Assembly (NCBI GenBank): GCA_963277665.1
Contig: OY728121.1
Location: 960,664,097-960,728,096 of the forward strand
Length of the DNA: 64,000 bases
Source: Viscum album
Taxonomy: Eukaryota; Streptophyta; Magnoliopsida; Santalales; Viscaceae
Direction: 5' to 3'
The notes beneath the pieces are model-generated. The model was not told where the DNA came from, made no database searches, and saw nothing but the letters and a program-made list of their open reading frames with translations. Position 1 is the first letter of the stretch. Every line of letters starts with the position of its first letter. Both the position numbers and the translations under genes were made by a program. This document shows positions 63,060 to 64,000 of this stretch, one piece after another.

Positions 63060-64000
63060 TGTAACTCCCTGAGATTTTAAATATTTTTTTTACGTCTTAT
63101 GTTATACAAAACTCCAAAGGAAACTTTCACAGCACACAATACGGACTTGGCTTTTATTACACGCAATCACGACCTTCCTCGATAGCGTGTATAGTACGCA
63201 ATACCGGGTTTCACTAAACAACGATATATTATTATGGACTAGCCTTTATGAATAATATTAACTAAATTTTTAATTTTATAACATTATTATTCTTCTTACA
63301 CATTTTCTAGAATATGGTAAGAGAACAAAATAAATTTTTCAGGTAAAATAAGTATTTTTCAAAAAAACCCAGTTTTTCCACCTTTTGATGGCGCACCCAC
63401 ATTAAATCTAGTTTTTGAAATTTTTATAAGTTCAATTTGACAAAATAAAATTCTTATTTTGAATCAGGATTTAAAAATTTACTTTGGATAAATTTTTGAT
63501 ATTTTTCTGATAACTTTCATATTTTGATGAATAATAAAAATATGCTAATTTTTAATCAAAAACAACTTTTTACATTGAGATAATTTATATGGTTAAATTA
63601 TAATATTTAATGGTTTTAAAGTATAAATAGAATATATTTTAACAATTTAATATAATTTATGTCATTAGCATTAATTTCACATCGAATTCATAGGTAAAAA
63701 CATTTCAATCTTTGACAATGTTTTGACTTCTAAAACCCATTTTCTTAACAACGAGATTTATTTTAAATTAATCACTGAAACTTATGTGTTTTGAAATTTT
63801 AAAAATGGATTGAATATTTGGAATCAGTGGGTCCAAATTATGTTAATAGGCTACTTTTAATTTTTTGGGCATTATGAATAGTAACTACGGTAAATTTTAT
63901 TTACCCTAGTTAAAGGTAAATCGGGTAATTAAGGGTAAATATAAGATTATAAAATTACCCTAACACCTTCCAAAATCCTATTGGATGACTAAAAGTCGAC
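63060..64000 (+). repeat. Tekay-related LTR, plus strand, cut by the window end
   Basis: It begins TGTAACTCCCTGAGATTTT, as the Tekay-like LTR begins TGTAACACCCGAGATTTTT (minus strand at 14,151). The TTCCTCGATAGCGTG...ACGCAATACCGGGTTTCAC block at 63,175-63,215 matches 14,020-14,060 in reverse. Near the end, GGGTAATTAAGGGTAAA and ACCCTAACAC...CCTATTGGAT match 13,395-13,470 in reverse. About 940 bp are visible of an LTR expected to be several kb long. Confidence 0.82.

Noticed and set aside
1..64000. Host protein-coding genes, tRNA or rRNA genes, organelle DNA
   Set aside because: No long conserved frame, exon pattern or tRNA cloverleaf was seen outside the retroelements. The only rRNA-like sequence is the 5S-derived block within the TRIM. 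Composition and content do not fit plastid or mitochondrial DNA.

Overview
The window is nuclear DNA of a flowering plant with a large, repeat-filled genome. It is AT-rich, has no recognisable host gene, and is built almost wholly from LTR retrotransposons in several states of decay. Plant-specific marks are the tRNA-Met primer sites next to the LTRs, SIRE-type and other Ty1/copia gag-pol remains, a Tekay/Del-type Ty3/gypsy chromovirus with a C-terminal chromodomain, and a short Cassandra-like element with 5S rRNA-like sequence in its LTRs. All coding regions found are pseudogenes.

The left half (1-32,221) is a three-level nest. The oldest layer is a SIRE-like copia element on the plus strand: left LTR 1-2,090 (its start lies before the window), internal region 24,189-29,840, right LTR 29,841-32,221. 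A second copia element (2,111-24,188, plus strand) sits directly beside the SIRE primer site. Its LTRs are 1,944 bp and, once the later insertion is removed, 1,943 bp. A 12.3-kb Tekay-like gypsy element (10,351-22,691, minus strand, LTRs of about 3.8 kb) is inserted in the 3' LTR of the second copia and flanked by the 5-bp duplication TAGAT. The SIRE element itself appears to have landed in the 3' tail of a still older gypsy element, whose polypurine tract and about 4.1-kb LTR follow at 33,176-37,258.

The right half is older and harder to read. An LTR pair on the plus strand (40,834-43,936 and 46,432-50,345) encloses 2.5 kb with no recognised domain. A Cassandra-like TRIM (47,776-48,620, minus strand) lies inside the right LTR of that pair. 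A decayed gypsy element on the minus strand occupies 53,614-60,670, with traces of RT, RNase H and integrase. Near the end, two Tekay-related LTR fragments lie in opposite orientations (62,713-63,059 and 63,060-64,000). The stretches 37,259-40,833, 50,346-52,881 and 60,671-62,697 are decayed AT-rich DNA in which I recognise nothing firm.

The most unusual structure is a family of 13-bp palindromes (consensus TACACGCCGTGTA) in the middle copia element. Each LTR has four pairs with exactly 21 bp between members of a pair. About ten more copies lie in the long untranslated leader between the primer site and gag. They could fold as RNA hairpins or serve as paired protein-binding sites, and I know of no description of them. 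Second is a 47-bp motif containing GTACGTACGCACG, present twice in each Tekay LTR exactly 185 bp apart.
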